DNA of 64,000 nucleotides from Macrocybe gigantea (Eukaryota; Basidiomycota; Agaricomycetes; Agaricales; Callistosporiaceae), in contig SJRY01000234.1 in NCBI GenBank assembly GCA_011319805.1, forward strand, positions 248,001 through 312,000, given 5' to 3'. Made by a program: the position numbers and the translations under genes. Under the pieces are notes generated by a model. The model was given only the letters and a program-made list of their open reading frames with translations. It was not told where the DNA came from and did not search any database. Shown piece after piece: positions 23,080 through 34,183 of this stretch (positions within the stretch are counted from its first letter, which is position 1; each line of letters opens with the position of its first letter).

Positions 23080-23763
23080 ATGTCGCTTCCATCATCTTTC
23101 CCTCCGCATTCTGTCGACATCGCACAAGAGAGCAATCATGGTACATGTGCCCTGTCATACGAGCCATTGGATGTGGATGGGATTGTGAAATCCGTCCAGG
23201 ACCCAGGAGCCGGCGCTACAGCTATTTTCATCGGTACATCGAACATCCATGCATGCCATTCCGTCCACCAACAAGTCTATTGTCTCTAGGTACAACCCGT
23301 AATTCGTTCAAAGGTTTTCATACTTGCAATGCCATGATGCCAAGTTCTAAATGGTTCAACAGGGCGCACGGTGACGCGTTTAGATTATCAGGCATATTCC
23401 AAACTCGCGATCAAGACTATGGTGAACATCGTAAACGATGCGGTGGCTGCCATCTCTCCTCCAAATCATCACGAGGTAGAATCCCATCCCTCTTCCTTCA
23501 CAATGCGCTGCGCGGTGCACCATCGATTGGGCACAGTTCTTGTTGGAGAGCCTTCTATAGGTGAGAGACGGGGAATCAGCAAGATCCCCATTGATTCTAG
23601 CTTCTCTCCTGTAGTCGTCGCTGTCTCTTCACCCCATCGCAAAGAAGCATTTGCGACATGCGAGATAATCTTGGAGGAGGTGAAAACGAAAGCGCAGATA
23701 TGGAAACGAGAGTTCTACGAAGGCGGAGACGGGAGTGATGCGGAATGGAAAGAGAATTATTGA
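23080..23763 (+). CDS. MOCS2B: Molybdopterin synthase catalytic subunit (MoaE / MOCS2B)
   Basis: Large subunit of molybdopterin synthase, which adds sulfur from MoaD/MOCS2A to precursor Z in molybdenum cofactor synthesis. Four exons. Motifs: ALSYEPLDVDGIVKSVQDPGAGATAIFIGTTRNSFKGRTVTRLDY, CAVHHRLGTVLVGEPSI, VVAVSSPHRKEAFATCEIILEEVKTKAQIWKREFYEGG; the Lys residues in the last segment are the active-site lysines of the family. The frame is kept across introns at 23233, 23312 and 23562. It is divergent from the pseudouridine enzyme with 69 bp between starts. Confidence 0.93.
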
Positions 23764-23829
23764 CCCGGTTAAATTTTCGGCGATGTTGTTATGCTCATGA
23801 TATTAAAGACAGGATAGAACAGTGTTTCT

Positions 23830-25168
23830 TCAATCGACTTTCCATTCCTTGGTCGTCACGTCGTCATCAGAACTGACGAGCAATTCGACGGACCAGATCA
23901 CGAGGGTTAAGAAGATATTCATCCACCGCCACCAAACTTGGGAGGAATGGTCTAGAACTATAGGACATGAGTGGAAAACTGATTCAAGAGCGGAAAAAAC
24001 ATACGAAGGAGATGTGAGTACACGGTAACGAAAATGGTCTGCCGATACACAAGGAGCACTCGGGATAAGTTCGACATCTACAACATCGAGCTTCTTGCTT
24101 AGTACATTGCTGGATAGACTGATGATACTCACTGGTCGGTCATCTATATCTGCATCCTCCTCTGGAACCCAATTCTCTGCTCCAATTGTAGGCAGAATTC
24201 GCGACGCAAGTTGAAGGATCGATAGTCGATATATCAATGCCACCAACACGGGTTTGGGTAAGGTGTAGGTGATGAAGTTTAGTAGAGTTTGGAAATGTGG
24301 AAGGATATTGGAGAGGAGGGGAGCACTATGACCGATCATGAGCGACGATACAGACTACTAGAGAAAACGGGGCCTACTATGAGGACACTGGATCAGAATA
24401 GGACTTTTGATCAAAGCCGCATAACCAAATGTTGTAGGCAACAAAGAGCGCTAAACCAGATGATTCAATTATGTTCGCTCGCCGCAGATAGAATCCGATG
24501 AAAGTAAGGAAGAGCAATGCAGTTATTGCCACACCCAGAAGGGTGGACGCCAAAGGAGAGGACGCTGCCGCAGGATAGCACTACACGAATCAATTAAACG
24601 ATGACAGCGAACGGTACAGGACTTACTATGACAACCCACCAAGCGGAAGCAACGTATGCAATGGCAGAAGCAATGAGGAGCGCGAATTGGTACGCCTCGC
24701 CCTCCGTCACAAGATGCTTGCCTTTCTGGCCGAGTTTTTGAACTACCAATAAGCTCGAAAGTCCTTCCATGGCAACGAAGAGTGGGCCCAACAGTGTAAG
24801 AATGGTCCCCCACCAGCTGGCTGCTGACATTATCCAGGGATGTACCGAGGTTGAAAAAGCGTTAAAAGAAACGAGGAGGAGAAAGGGGTGCATGGGGACC
24901 TGTAATACGGACAACGCGTCGGAGCCCCATAACAGGATGAGAGTACCATGAATGAGGGAGTGGATGGAGAGGAGGAGGGAAAGGAGAAGAAAGGCGGGCT
25001 TTGAGAGTGTGGCCAATGTCAGCGGAAGAAAGATGAGGATCTGTAACGCGGTGGATAGCCTGCAGAAAAAATGACAAAAAATTGGAGAAAACCAGACAAT
25101 TAGCGGTGCAATCGAACTCACTTGGCCGTATGAGATACCGCACTCCAAACTAACCAGAGCTTGTTCAT
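23830..25168 (-). CDS. ICE2: ICE2-like ER membrane protein
   Basis: Multi-pass endoplasmic reticulum membrane protein of the ICE2 family (ER inheritance and lipid balance in yeast). The ATG at 25168 starts MNKLWLVWSAVSHTAK, followed after an intron by ALQILIFLPLTLATLSKPAFLLLSLLLSIHSLIHGTLILLWG, MSAASWWGTILTLLGPLFVAMEGLSSLLVVQKLGQ, ALLIASAIAYVASAWWVV, FYLRRTNIIESSGLALFVAYNIWL, and the C-terminal exons with PVLVALIYRLSILQLASRILP and WRWMNIFLTLVIWSVELL. The pattern of about eight helices and the GPLF...EGLSSLLVVQ segment fit ICE2; the assignment is from memory. Confidence 0.7.
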
Positions 25169-25351
25169 CGTCGTCGAAGGCAGCCTGCACGCCGTCACAT
25201 TGTGTCACTCATCAAAACAAGCCTGCCACAACCGAACAATCATGGTACAAAAGCGGATTATATGTGCGGTATTATACAATGTCAGCATATCAAAATCTCC
25301 ACGACTAGCAAAGGTATATACATAGGGATCTCAGCAGCAGTGTGCTCCAAC

Positions 25352-26962
25352 TCAACTATGTCGAGGAACAGACGTAGGAACTTTTTCTGGCGCAGAAATC
25401 GTTGTACGAGGACTGAGAAAACCCTTTTCTCGCGCAAAATCCGCTGTCCTAGCGAGCGATATAGGATCGGAAGGAGGGACGTAGAACTCGTCGATGATTG
25501 GTATCTGCAGCAGATTCATCTTCGGCGTGATTACGACCATATGATTAGTCTTGATTTCCATCCAGTCAGCTAACAGGAACGGACTCGTTGGACCAACTAA
25601 AGTTTCGGGCTCCGTCAAAATCACGCACCTCTTTCAAATGTCAAGGGTTCGCTTGCAATCTAATTTATGATAAATCAACGTCAAATCTTGGACAGACGTA
25701 TGAAATATTCACCATGATGATGTTTTCTCGTTTATCAGCCTTCGTCATTTTGTAATGCCCACCCTCGGCATATTCACTAAATGTTGTTCCGGAAGAGAAC
25801 CACTATGCATGCGTAAGTGTATCGCCAATGGTCCTGTTACTTCAACTCACCAAAGACGCTGCTTCATCTTTCCTGGACGATATATATCTTGTAACGACGA
25901 CACTTTCTCCATCGGTCACGCAAAAATTCATCAGACTTGGCTGCGTGCAAGGTAAACAGTGCTTTCGTTCTGTGTGTGAAACACGTACCTCTATGACGCC
26001 GACCTCATTAGCCAGGGCATTAAAATCGCCAATGGTTTCCAACATAGCTTTTCTCAATGCATCAGGAGTGAAAGACCGAGCATTGGCATCATCCAACTGA
26101 CATCTCCTCAATAAACAGCACAGCTGGAGACACAAAAACTCAGCACCTTGGACAAGAACAAAGCAAACGCCCATTCAGTGTCTTTCAGCACGTCAGTACA
26201 ATATCAACCTGAGCACGGCGTAGGGCAATACCGGTGTTCCCCTGAACCATGTTGAACGCGAAATCCGGCAGGCGACTTTGGAGTTTGCGTTTAATTAGAG
26301 GGAAGTCCGCTATCCCCCCGTTGTGCATGAACTGTGTCCCGTCGTTAGAATTCAGGAGAAGGTAGGGAACGAGCTGACCATCAATTTTCCATATGCAAAA
26401 GGGTGGCAGTTGTCCAAAGAGAGTGAGCCAGCTGTCGTTGCACGGACGTGGCCACTAAAGAGCATGCTGGATTAGAGATTCAACTTGAACGAGCCTACAC
26501 CACATACAACACTAAAGGCGACTTGATTTTTTCTGCAAGGCGAACTAAGTTGGCATTATTCCAAGCCTGGTCAGCCATTTCAATATGGGTGGTAACAAAT
26601 GAGAGGTTCTGTTCTGCCCACGGGTGTGACGGAGGTAAAGATACAAGGCTGGCTACCCAGCTCTTCGTCGTAAACCGAGTCATACCAACCTAGCCGTAAG
26701 AGACTTTTCAGCGACCTTCACGGCGACGCTCTGTATGGACGCACCGACGCCAAAACCATCTCCATTCATAGGCCTTCTTCGATCGAGTCGCAGGCGTGAG
26801 TCGAAAGCCTGGTTGATGATCGAGTGGCATGGTCGTGTGAGGAGCTGAGAGCATGTGGAGTGTGCGGAAAAAATTCAGACTTTGGCTGGTCCGAGATAAC
26901 GATGAACGCACATGCGACAATTGCACAGGCGATGTTCCTTTATAAATCACAAAGCGACACAT
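25352..26962 (-). CDS. DUG3: DUG3-like glutamine amidotransferase of the glutathione degradosome
   Basis: Class II (Ntn) amidotransferase which with Dug2 cleaves the gamma-glutamyl bond of glutathione. The start 26960-26962 gives MCRFVIYKGTSPVQLSH, placing the catalytic Cys at position 2 after removal of Met. Exons continue LLTRPCHSIINQAFDSRLRLDRRRPMNGDGFGVG, QAWNNANLVRLAEKIKSPLV, NGGIADFPLIKRKLQSRLPDFAFNMVQGNTDTEWAFALFLSK, VVVTRYISSRKDEAASL, and WMEIKTNHMVVITPKMNLLQIPIIDEFYV. About nine introns. The length and all landmark motifs fit DUG3. Confidence 0.88.
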
Positions 26963-27168
26963 GGTACGGTGGCAGAAGTAATGTAACGAATGGAAAGGAG
27001 GTCGAGTCGGAAGAAATACAAGCGGCTTTGACACTGACACGAGGTATGATCGGTTACGTGCTATCGCGCGATTGTGACTGAAAACTGTATACATGTTCCA
27101 TTTCCGAGATTCTACAGGTCAGTGGTATAGTAGCTTGGTGCCCAGACACGTCCTTGCTCGAGAATAGG

Positions 27169-29081
27169 TCATAAGAACTCCTTTGGGCGCTTCGATGGGT
27201 CTCCCCCTGCCTCATCGAACACCATTCCAGCCACTCGGAACGCAAGTTCTGTCCTAGGCGTTTACATAAATACGCCGAAGGAGCATCGAGGAGCAACCTA
27301 CCATCAGCCTGGCTCCTGACCGATGCTTCAGCGTATACTCTGACAACATCCTCCGTGCCACTAGGTCGCACAAAGGAGCGGCCTCCTTCATATTTCCGCA
27401 CAATCTCTTCAATATTTGCCTGCAAGCCTGGCGGACTAACGAGTCGTCTTTCAGCGTCTTCCGTACGGAAGGCATTCCTGTCGCTCACTACGACTTTGAC
27501 AAGCCGGTTGGGGAGATCGGTGTACAACGAATCCCATTCTATGGCAGAATATGACTTGTGAGCCAGCACGACCTCCACCAGGAGTAGGTCGGAAAGAGCG
27601 TCTCCGACGGCTTGATTGATTAGATCGATCAAGTTGTTGAGGTGCCCGAGTGCTGTAGACTGGGCAGGCGTAGACGGTTGATGATGCGAGAGAGCATTGA
27701 TAGTAGCTTGGGAAAACAGAACTGTTCCATGTCCGTTCGCTTCAAAATAGACTCCGATATCATAATGTTCTGCGGCATGGTGAAGATGCTTCACTCCAGT
27801 CGGAACGCATTTCACCGGAAGACGCTGTGACAAAAGTAAGATAAGCCTCGCTCGCTGTCGAGTCGAACGAAAATCCCTGACCTTCGACAAATATTTCGTA
27901 GACGATCCGTTCGCGTACGCTGTCTGCACTACACCGACCTTTATCCTATTCTCAAGCCCAGCAGATTTGACGAGATCTACGATAAATGTAGAAACCAGTG
28001 TCGCAATCTTATCTCCGTCCAACATGTGGAACTGACTTCGCTCGTCAAGATAGTAGTACATGACGCGGTCGGCATCGCCGTCCAGGCTGCAGGCGCGTTG
28101 TCCAGGCTGCAGTCGACCTGAAAGGGAGGGTGGGAGCTTCTGGCTGGTCTTGACATAGTCCGCTCCGCAAGATGCGTTCAGTGCAGCGGCATCGTCGACA
28201 GATGTGTTTTCGAAATGAAAAGGGAAAATGTCACTCAAATACTGCGAGAATTTCAGGGCCGCAGATGCACCGACCCCATTCGCACAGTCGATGAGGAGGG
28301 GTTGAATTGGAGTCCTTCCAGCCTGTAACGATCAGCAAGGTAATGATGCAAGGGTACGGGGACGTACGACTAGCTTTTTGAACGCGGTGCTGAGCTTCTC
28401 GTAGTATCCTTCTTCAGTGTCTAGGCCGTAGCTTTGTGGTGTACCTTTCGTGTTGATGGCCCTAACGAGGTAATGCAGGACAGGTGTCGTTGTAATTCCG
28501 GCGTTGCGCATGTCCGAGCCGATCGCGGTCAAACCGTCTTCCAACGCCGCAATAAGAGGTATGCCTGATGGCCTAGTATCGCGTGCATAGACAACTCGCG
28601 AGGGTTTGGTCAGATCAATTTTGGTTGTCTTCACAAACGAATTGAGGGCATCAATGAAATCCTCAGTGGTTGTCATATTGGCGAGTGTAGTCGCATGAGA
28701 CTCCCAAGATGCCTCTAGCATCTCTCCACGTGAATCCACGATTTTGACACCATTGTCCTGGAACGCATAAGATGGAACATGGTATATCACAGTTGTGATT
28801 ACATACTTGAGCTGGGTTATGAGATGCGGTGACCATTACACCGACGGCTTTGCCATCCAGTTTCTTGCTCCTGAGGCCCGCGATTATACCCACGCGAAAC
28901 AATGTCGAATCTAACGTGCTCCCCCTAGCAGGTCGCCACCCATCAGCCATGAATCCCGTCTTGGGTTGGTCGGGACATACAAAGTCCTAAAGCCCGCGGT
29001 GCCATACTGAAAGTGTATATTTTCTGGCCTCGGATGCGCGTCAGATAGGGATCTAATTTTTTCGACCGGTAAATTGGACAT
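27169..29081 (-). CDS. PCM1: Phosphoacetylglucosamine mutase (AGM1/PCM1)
   Basis: Converts GlcNAc-6-phosphate to GlcNAc-1-phosphate on the way to UDP-GlcNAc, needed for chitin and glycans. The start at 29081 gives MSNLPVEKIRSLSDAHPRPENIHFQYGTAGFR. Motifs: active-site serine loop VMVTASHNP, metal-binding loop SLDGDADRVMYYY, sugar loop FEANGHGTVLFS, phosphate-binding loop FVRPSGTEDVVRVYAEA. The last exon (acceptor at 27253-27255 region) restores the conserved ending LAFRVAGMVFDEAGGDPSKRPKEFL, with stop at 27169-27171; reading through the last intron gives a different, unrelated tail. Confidence 0.95.
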
Positions 29082-29213
29082 TGACAGTGAGCTGGCGCAA
29101 GGGCGATGGATATTATAGCAGTTGGATCGGATAAGGCCAAGTCTGAATCAGATGATCTACTGTATTCTGGCCCAGCACAGCTTTCCAAGTTGGTCCTTTC
29201 GCAAACCACCAAC

Positions 29214-30248
29214 ATGCCCGCCAAGTCGCCTGCCCAGACTCTACTGGACAAAGCTGACAAGAAAGCAAACTCATCTAGTGGATGGTTCACTTCCACATCC
29301 ACGAAGTTTGAGGAAGCTGGGGACCTTTACCAACAGGCCGCCAACTCATTCAAGCTAGAGAAGCTGTTCAAGGAGGCCGGCGACGCCTTTTCTCGGGAAG
29401 CAGAGTGCCGTGAGAAGTGCAAAGAGCCAAACGAAGCCGCCAATGCGTGGTGGAATGCAGCAAAGGCATATAAGAAGGGATATCCTGATTGTAAGCCCTA
29501 GCATGTCTCGTACACCAGAACCTGATCTAAAATTTCATACGTAGTGGCAATTCAGGCCCTGACCCAAACCATTGTGCATCTGACGCAAAGCGGCCGATTT
29601 AGGCAGGCCGCTGACCGGGAGAAGGAGATTGCGCAAATATATCTACAAGAATCCAATGATCTACGCAGAGCTTGTGACAGCTACGAAAGGGCAGGCGATT
29701 GGTATGCTCAAGAAGATGCAGCTGCGTGCGTGAGATCCTTGACTTCCTTTTGCGATAATGTATCGATAGTGGCATTCTAGGACTGCCAACGCATGTTACA
29801 AGGATGCTGCGGATCTCCATGCGGATTTGGATGAATTTCCTCAAGCCATCGCTCGCTACGAACAGGTCGCCGATCATTCATTAGGTTCCGCCTTAACGAA
29901 GTACAGTGTCAAGGAGTATTGGCTGAGAGCTGGACTATGTGCTCTAGCAATGGGGGTAGGCTGGGATCAGGTTTCAATACCGACGATGTTTGACGCTTAC
30001 TGTGTGTGCAGGATACAGTAACAGCACGGCGGAACCTCGTTAAATACTCAAACCAGGACGTTACCTTTCCGTCGACGCGTGAGGCGAAGTTCTTGACGGT
30101 ACTCATTGACGCTGTCGAAGCTGGGGATACGGAATCATTCACAGGAGCGGTAGTGGAGTTTGACCAAGTCACAAAGCTGGACAATTGGAAGACAGCCATG
30201 CTTCTGAAGATTAAGAAAGGCATTCAAGAAGAGCCTGGACTCACATAA
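29214..30248 (+). CDS. SEC17: Alpha-SNAP / Sec17 SNARE disassembly adaptor
   Basis: Adaptor that recruits the NSF/Sec18 ATPase to SNARE complexes. TPR-like helical repeats are visible: KFEEAGDLYQQAANSFKLEK, AGDAFSREAECREKCKE, ANAWWNAAKAYKKGYPD, FRQAADREKEIAQIYLQE, ARYEQVADHSLGSALTKYSVKEYWLRAGLCALAMGD, and the C-terminal DNWKTAMLLKIKKGIQEEPGLT with the conserved terminal Leu. I choose ATG 29214 (MPAKSPAQTLLDKADKK) over an in-frame ATG at 29106, because the latter would sit only 25 bp from the divergent PCM1 start and adds 36 residues without family similarity. Introns at 29492, 29728 and 29956. Confidence 0.93.
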
Positions 30249-30346
30249 CGGTTGTTCATATACATTTGACCTACGGGCTGTATGATATATTACACGTGAC
30301 ACCTTTTCTTCTCGTCCACGTTGCCGTTTAGCGCATTCTTGCAGAA

Positions 30347-31495
30347 ATGGCATCGTTAGCAGCGCTATTGCTTCGCGTCGTTCACCTCTTTTACGCCAGT
30401 CTCCTCGCCTTCCGCTCCCTTTTTGACCGGCTCTTTCCAGACGCCCATCCACAGTCGCTCTTTGCTCCTCGATGCCGCATTCCCAAACATTTAGCCATTC
30501 TTTTCGCCGTCGACGCGGATTTGGAGGTTGAGCGTGTGGAAGACGTCCTGTCGGCAAGCGTTATACGCGTAATAGAATGGTCGCGTTTGATTGGTATAGA
30601 AAGAGTTACATTCTATGATGAGCACGGTGTGACTCTTTTCATTTCCGACCACGTACCATAACTAACGTTTTCTAGGCATCCTACTACATTGCAGTGAAAA
30701 TATCTCCAACGCACTCTCAGAACTGACTTCAGACAGCGAAGTTAGCGAGGCAGAAATCCAATATCCGATTACGCCACCTCCGTCGGACTATGACCCAGAA
30801 TCCCGCTCCATCTCACCGAGCAATGTATGGGTGCAGGACATGAAAACTATCGTTCTAGAATTGAAAGAGCGATCTGCGAAATTTCGATCTCGGAAGCAAG
30901 CCGTCCGATATCGTTCCCAAAGTCGACGTTACAGTGAGCTTCCTGTGCCTTTTCGGCACGCCAGGTATAATGCGTCCCTTCAAGGCCCCACTGTGTGCTT
31001 CGCATCCCGTGCATCTTCAAAACCCGTCATTGCATCGGTTGCGACACATTTCGCATCCCAACGACACTGCCTCCTTGCCGATTCAGATTCCCAGATAGAA
31101 GTGTTTGAGCTAAATATAAATACCTTGGACCAATGTCTAGAAGGTTCGTATACTCTGTCTCCATATGCAACTTCTGACGCTGGTTGCGCAACAGGTCACA
31201 ATATGTCGTCACCAGACTTTATGATTGTGCATTATCTGAATCAAACTCGCCGGCATACATTGGAACTTCATGGTTTTCCTCCTTGGCATATCCGGTTAAC
31301 AGAAATATAGCAAGTTGCTATACAATCTTCAATGCCGATTCCAGGCTGACGCATCACCACAGCCATAATAGACCCGCGGCGGGCATAGATCCGTTCGAAC
31401 CCGTGTCTGTACCGCCATTGTTACCCCTAGACGAGATGAGTTTTAGACGGGCGCTGGATGAGTTCGCATTGGCTGAGATGCGTTTTGGAAAATAG
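30347..31495 (+). CDS. NUS1: NUS1 / Nogo-B-receptor-like subunit of cis-prenyltransferase
   Basis: Non-catalytic subunit of the dehydrodolichyl diphosphate synthase complex at the ER, needed for dolichol and protein glycosylation. N-terminal membrane helix (SLAALLLRVVHLFYASLLAFRSLFD), IPKHLAILFAVDADLEVERVEDVL, SRASSKPVIASVATHFASQ, SSPDFMIVHYLNQTRRHTLELHGFPPWHIRL, and a C-terminus ending EFALAEMRFGK, which contains the RxG motif that completes the active site of the partner Rer2-type subunit. Introns: 30630, 31143 and 31293 (GTTAAC donor inferred because it restores the frame). Confidence 0.85.
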
Positions 31496-31815
31496 CCATT
31501 GCTAATATGTCCGTTCACTCGAATTCTGTTCGGTGGTCGACTTGTGAGCTGGGACCCTGTCGACTGAGTGAGTGCGTCACTGACGCGGGGTTTTTATTTT
31601 TGGTCTTCATCTGCCTTTGCATCGTCACGGCCTGACAAACGCCCTTGGCGCCTGGAGGAATGCTGAAGCAAATGCGGCCGTCACTCCCCTCCACTGGCCG
31701 TATTGCTCGTTGATCATCCCGTGATTGTCGCATTTAGATTTTCAATGTACAACAAAAAGTCACTGCCATGAACAAACGTTGAACGTTGAACACTTGCCCT
31801 CTTGAGTCTGTCATA
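31496..31815. other. Intergenic region with no recognised gene
   Basis: 320 bp between NUS1 and the DUF2235 gene. A short minus-strand open frame is present but has no recognisable motif. No repeat or RNA gene is seen. It holds the NUS1 terminator and the DUF2235 promoter. Confidence 0.6.
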
Positions 31816-33989
31816 ATGCATGACTTGTCAACCCCTGCTGCAACTCTGGAAGCTGAACACGGGCCGGGTTTGGCAAAGTCCCCTTGGAGGGTGTCCACCT
31901 ATCCTGCAGACGACGGAAACGTGGATATTCTCAACATCCGGGTTAAAAAGCGAATTATCGTTTGTTGTGATGGGTGCGTCGACTACATCTCTCTCACAGA
32001 GCCTTTCAGCCCTAAGCAGAGCTGAGCGCAGAACGTGGCAAGATGGTGTGGCAACCGAAGAAAGATCGTTGTACACCAACATTTTGGTGCGATGTTGCGC
32101 GACACAGGTTCTTACCTCTGACCGCATGCGTTCCTTCAGCGCCTTGCTAGGTCCATCAACGGCGAAGATGCGAGGCTTAGGCCTCCCGTTCCGCAGGTCG
32201 TGTTCTACCAATCTGGCATAGGTTCTGACCGAAACCTTTATGCGCGCTACGTTGAAGGTAAAGGAAGGACTTTTCACTGCGTATGCATTCGTTTGATACC
32301 AGAGCCAAAACAGGCACAACAGGTGCTTCTTTGGGTATGCAACACCGTTTCTTTCCGTGAAATTCTGATATATATGCGTTCTGATGTCGATGAAAGGTGA
32401 CAAAGTTGAAGAAGCCTATGCATTCATTGCGCAGTGAGTCATTGGAAATATATTTCATTGAAGAAGGCTCAGAAGCATCATCATCTTCGTGCCTTCCAGC
32501 AATTACTTTCCGGGAGACGAAGTACGTCATCACTACGAGAATTTTCAATGCATTACCAACGACAATCGGATAGATCTTTCTATTCGGTTTTTCTAGAGTA
32601 TCTGACTTCCGTGTGTTTGATGCGGTGAATTTCTGACGAACACATGCTTAAGGGCGCTTACACAGTGCGCATGGTCGCCATGTTTATAGTATGTTTTTCG
32701 CGCTTGCTTCAGAGTCACCTCCAAGTCTGAGCATTTGTCAGGGAGAAATTGGTATTCTGGATCATAAGGACATGGATAATTTTGCTAGCATTTTTATATC
32801 GTATCAGAAACTCGGAAAGTCCAAAGACGAAATGGGTTAGTTGCGACAGAAGATGTTTTTTATCTCATGCTCAACGGCTGCAGAGATTCAACAGCTGAAG
32901 CAGAAACTAGCTCCTTGGAGAGCCTCGGATTCACGTGGAAAGCTTAGAGTATGTAGAGATAAGGCATCGTTCACGATCAAGTGAGTGACCTATTGTTATT
33001 TCAGCCAGTCCAATCTGGTAACTAAAAGTACCCGCTTTCACCTACAGGTGTCTAGGCGTCTTTGATACTGTGGGCTCTCTGGGTCTGCCCGAAGAGCTTA
33101 CGATGAGTTGCAATGAAGCCCGGACTATATTCGGGTTTCCGGATAGAGTGCTTGGACCTCATGTAGAAAGGGCATATCACGCTCTCGCTCTGCACGAGAC
33201 TCGAGCTGACTTCGCAAGTGGAATCATACCTTGCTATATCCGTGATCCTGATCCTGATCTCAGAACTGCGCGAAGTTTGAACAAACGGCTGAGGGGAGAG
33301 CGAAGAACCAAGTATTGAAGCAGGTAAGTATGTACCGGTATCGGCTTTCTTTGCGGATGACTTATAAGGCCTGCCATGAAAAGTGCTGGTTTACAGGCAA
33401 GTATTTTTGTCACAGATGGTTGCACCGGCCACTGATCAATGCCCTTAGGCTGCCACGCGGACGTGAGTTTTTGAAAACAACATTATTCTGTTTTGTTGAT
33501 GCCTAATCAGATCGGAGGGGGCTGGCCTGAGCATGATTTGACTGACCTCACCCTTCTCTGGATGGCCGTAGGTCGTTCGCTAAAGTTTTGCATATGCCAC
33601 TCACTCACCTTGTCTGTAAAGGCCAACGTCGGTGACGCTCTGTCATTAGATGTCAAGTACATTGCTTCGTTGATCAACCCGATTGCTCCCTGGGGAGCAC
33701 AGCAGCCACACGAGTAGGTTTACCGTCCTTTCATATTAGTCACTGCTATAAATAACTCTTCATTAGTCCTGTACAGGGAATATTCGTGCTAGCGCGAACG
33801 ATCCACCGACCAATTCCTACGCATACTGACGACGTCACTCACGAGACCATTCATGCGTCAGTGTTAGAGCAAGCCTCTGCCCATTCGGCGCTGGCGGAGG
33901 TCATCACCAAAAATCCAGGAATTGTAGCGCCGCTCCTACCTCTAGAAACAGAAGCAAAGAAGCATTGGCCGTTCCGTGCTACGTCTTAA
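31816..33989 (+). CDS. DUF2235 alpha/beta-hydrolase-like protein (T6SS Tle1-type fold), extremely intron-rich
   Basis: Cytosolic alpha/beta hydrolase of the DUF2235 family; in bacteria this domain is found in phospholipase effectors, in fungi the substrate is unknown. I trace 17 exons: RIIVCCDGTWQDG, VPQVVFYQSGIGSDRNLYARYVEG, TTGASLGDKVEEAYAFIAHNYFPGDE, nucleophile elbow IFLFGFSRGAYTVRMVAMFI (G-F-S-R-G, catalytic Ser), KCLGVFDTVGSLGLPEE (catalytic Asp region), NCAKFEQTAEGRAKNQVLKQ, then CWFTGCHADIGGGWPEHDLTDLTLLWM with the catalytic His in CHADIGGG. Exons of 13, 14, 21, 22 and 24 nt occur. Two introns have GCAAGT donors (33214, 33397). All pieces join in frame, so the gene is intact despite its fragmentation. 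Confidence 0.85.
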
Positions 33990-34183
33990 TGCCGTGGTCT
34001 GCTCTATGTGTCCCCTACAGATGTTCCGTGTTTTGTAACTCTAGTCACCGAGTTGAATAGTGTAACCATGTTGGTCAAGTCACATGGCAAGATGGAATAA
34101 GAAACCCATTTTTGGATTTGTTTGAAGGCGACTGTCATTGTGGCCGGGACGTCTATGGCATTACCTTCTGCTGCCATAATCCC

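Noticed and set aside
29106..29213. Upstream in-frame ATG for SEC17
   Set aside because: Adds 36 residues without family similarity and starts 25 bp from the divergent PCM1 start.
31515..31733. Minus-strand open frame after NUS1
   Set aside because: No similarity or context; treated as intergenic.
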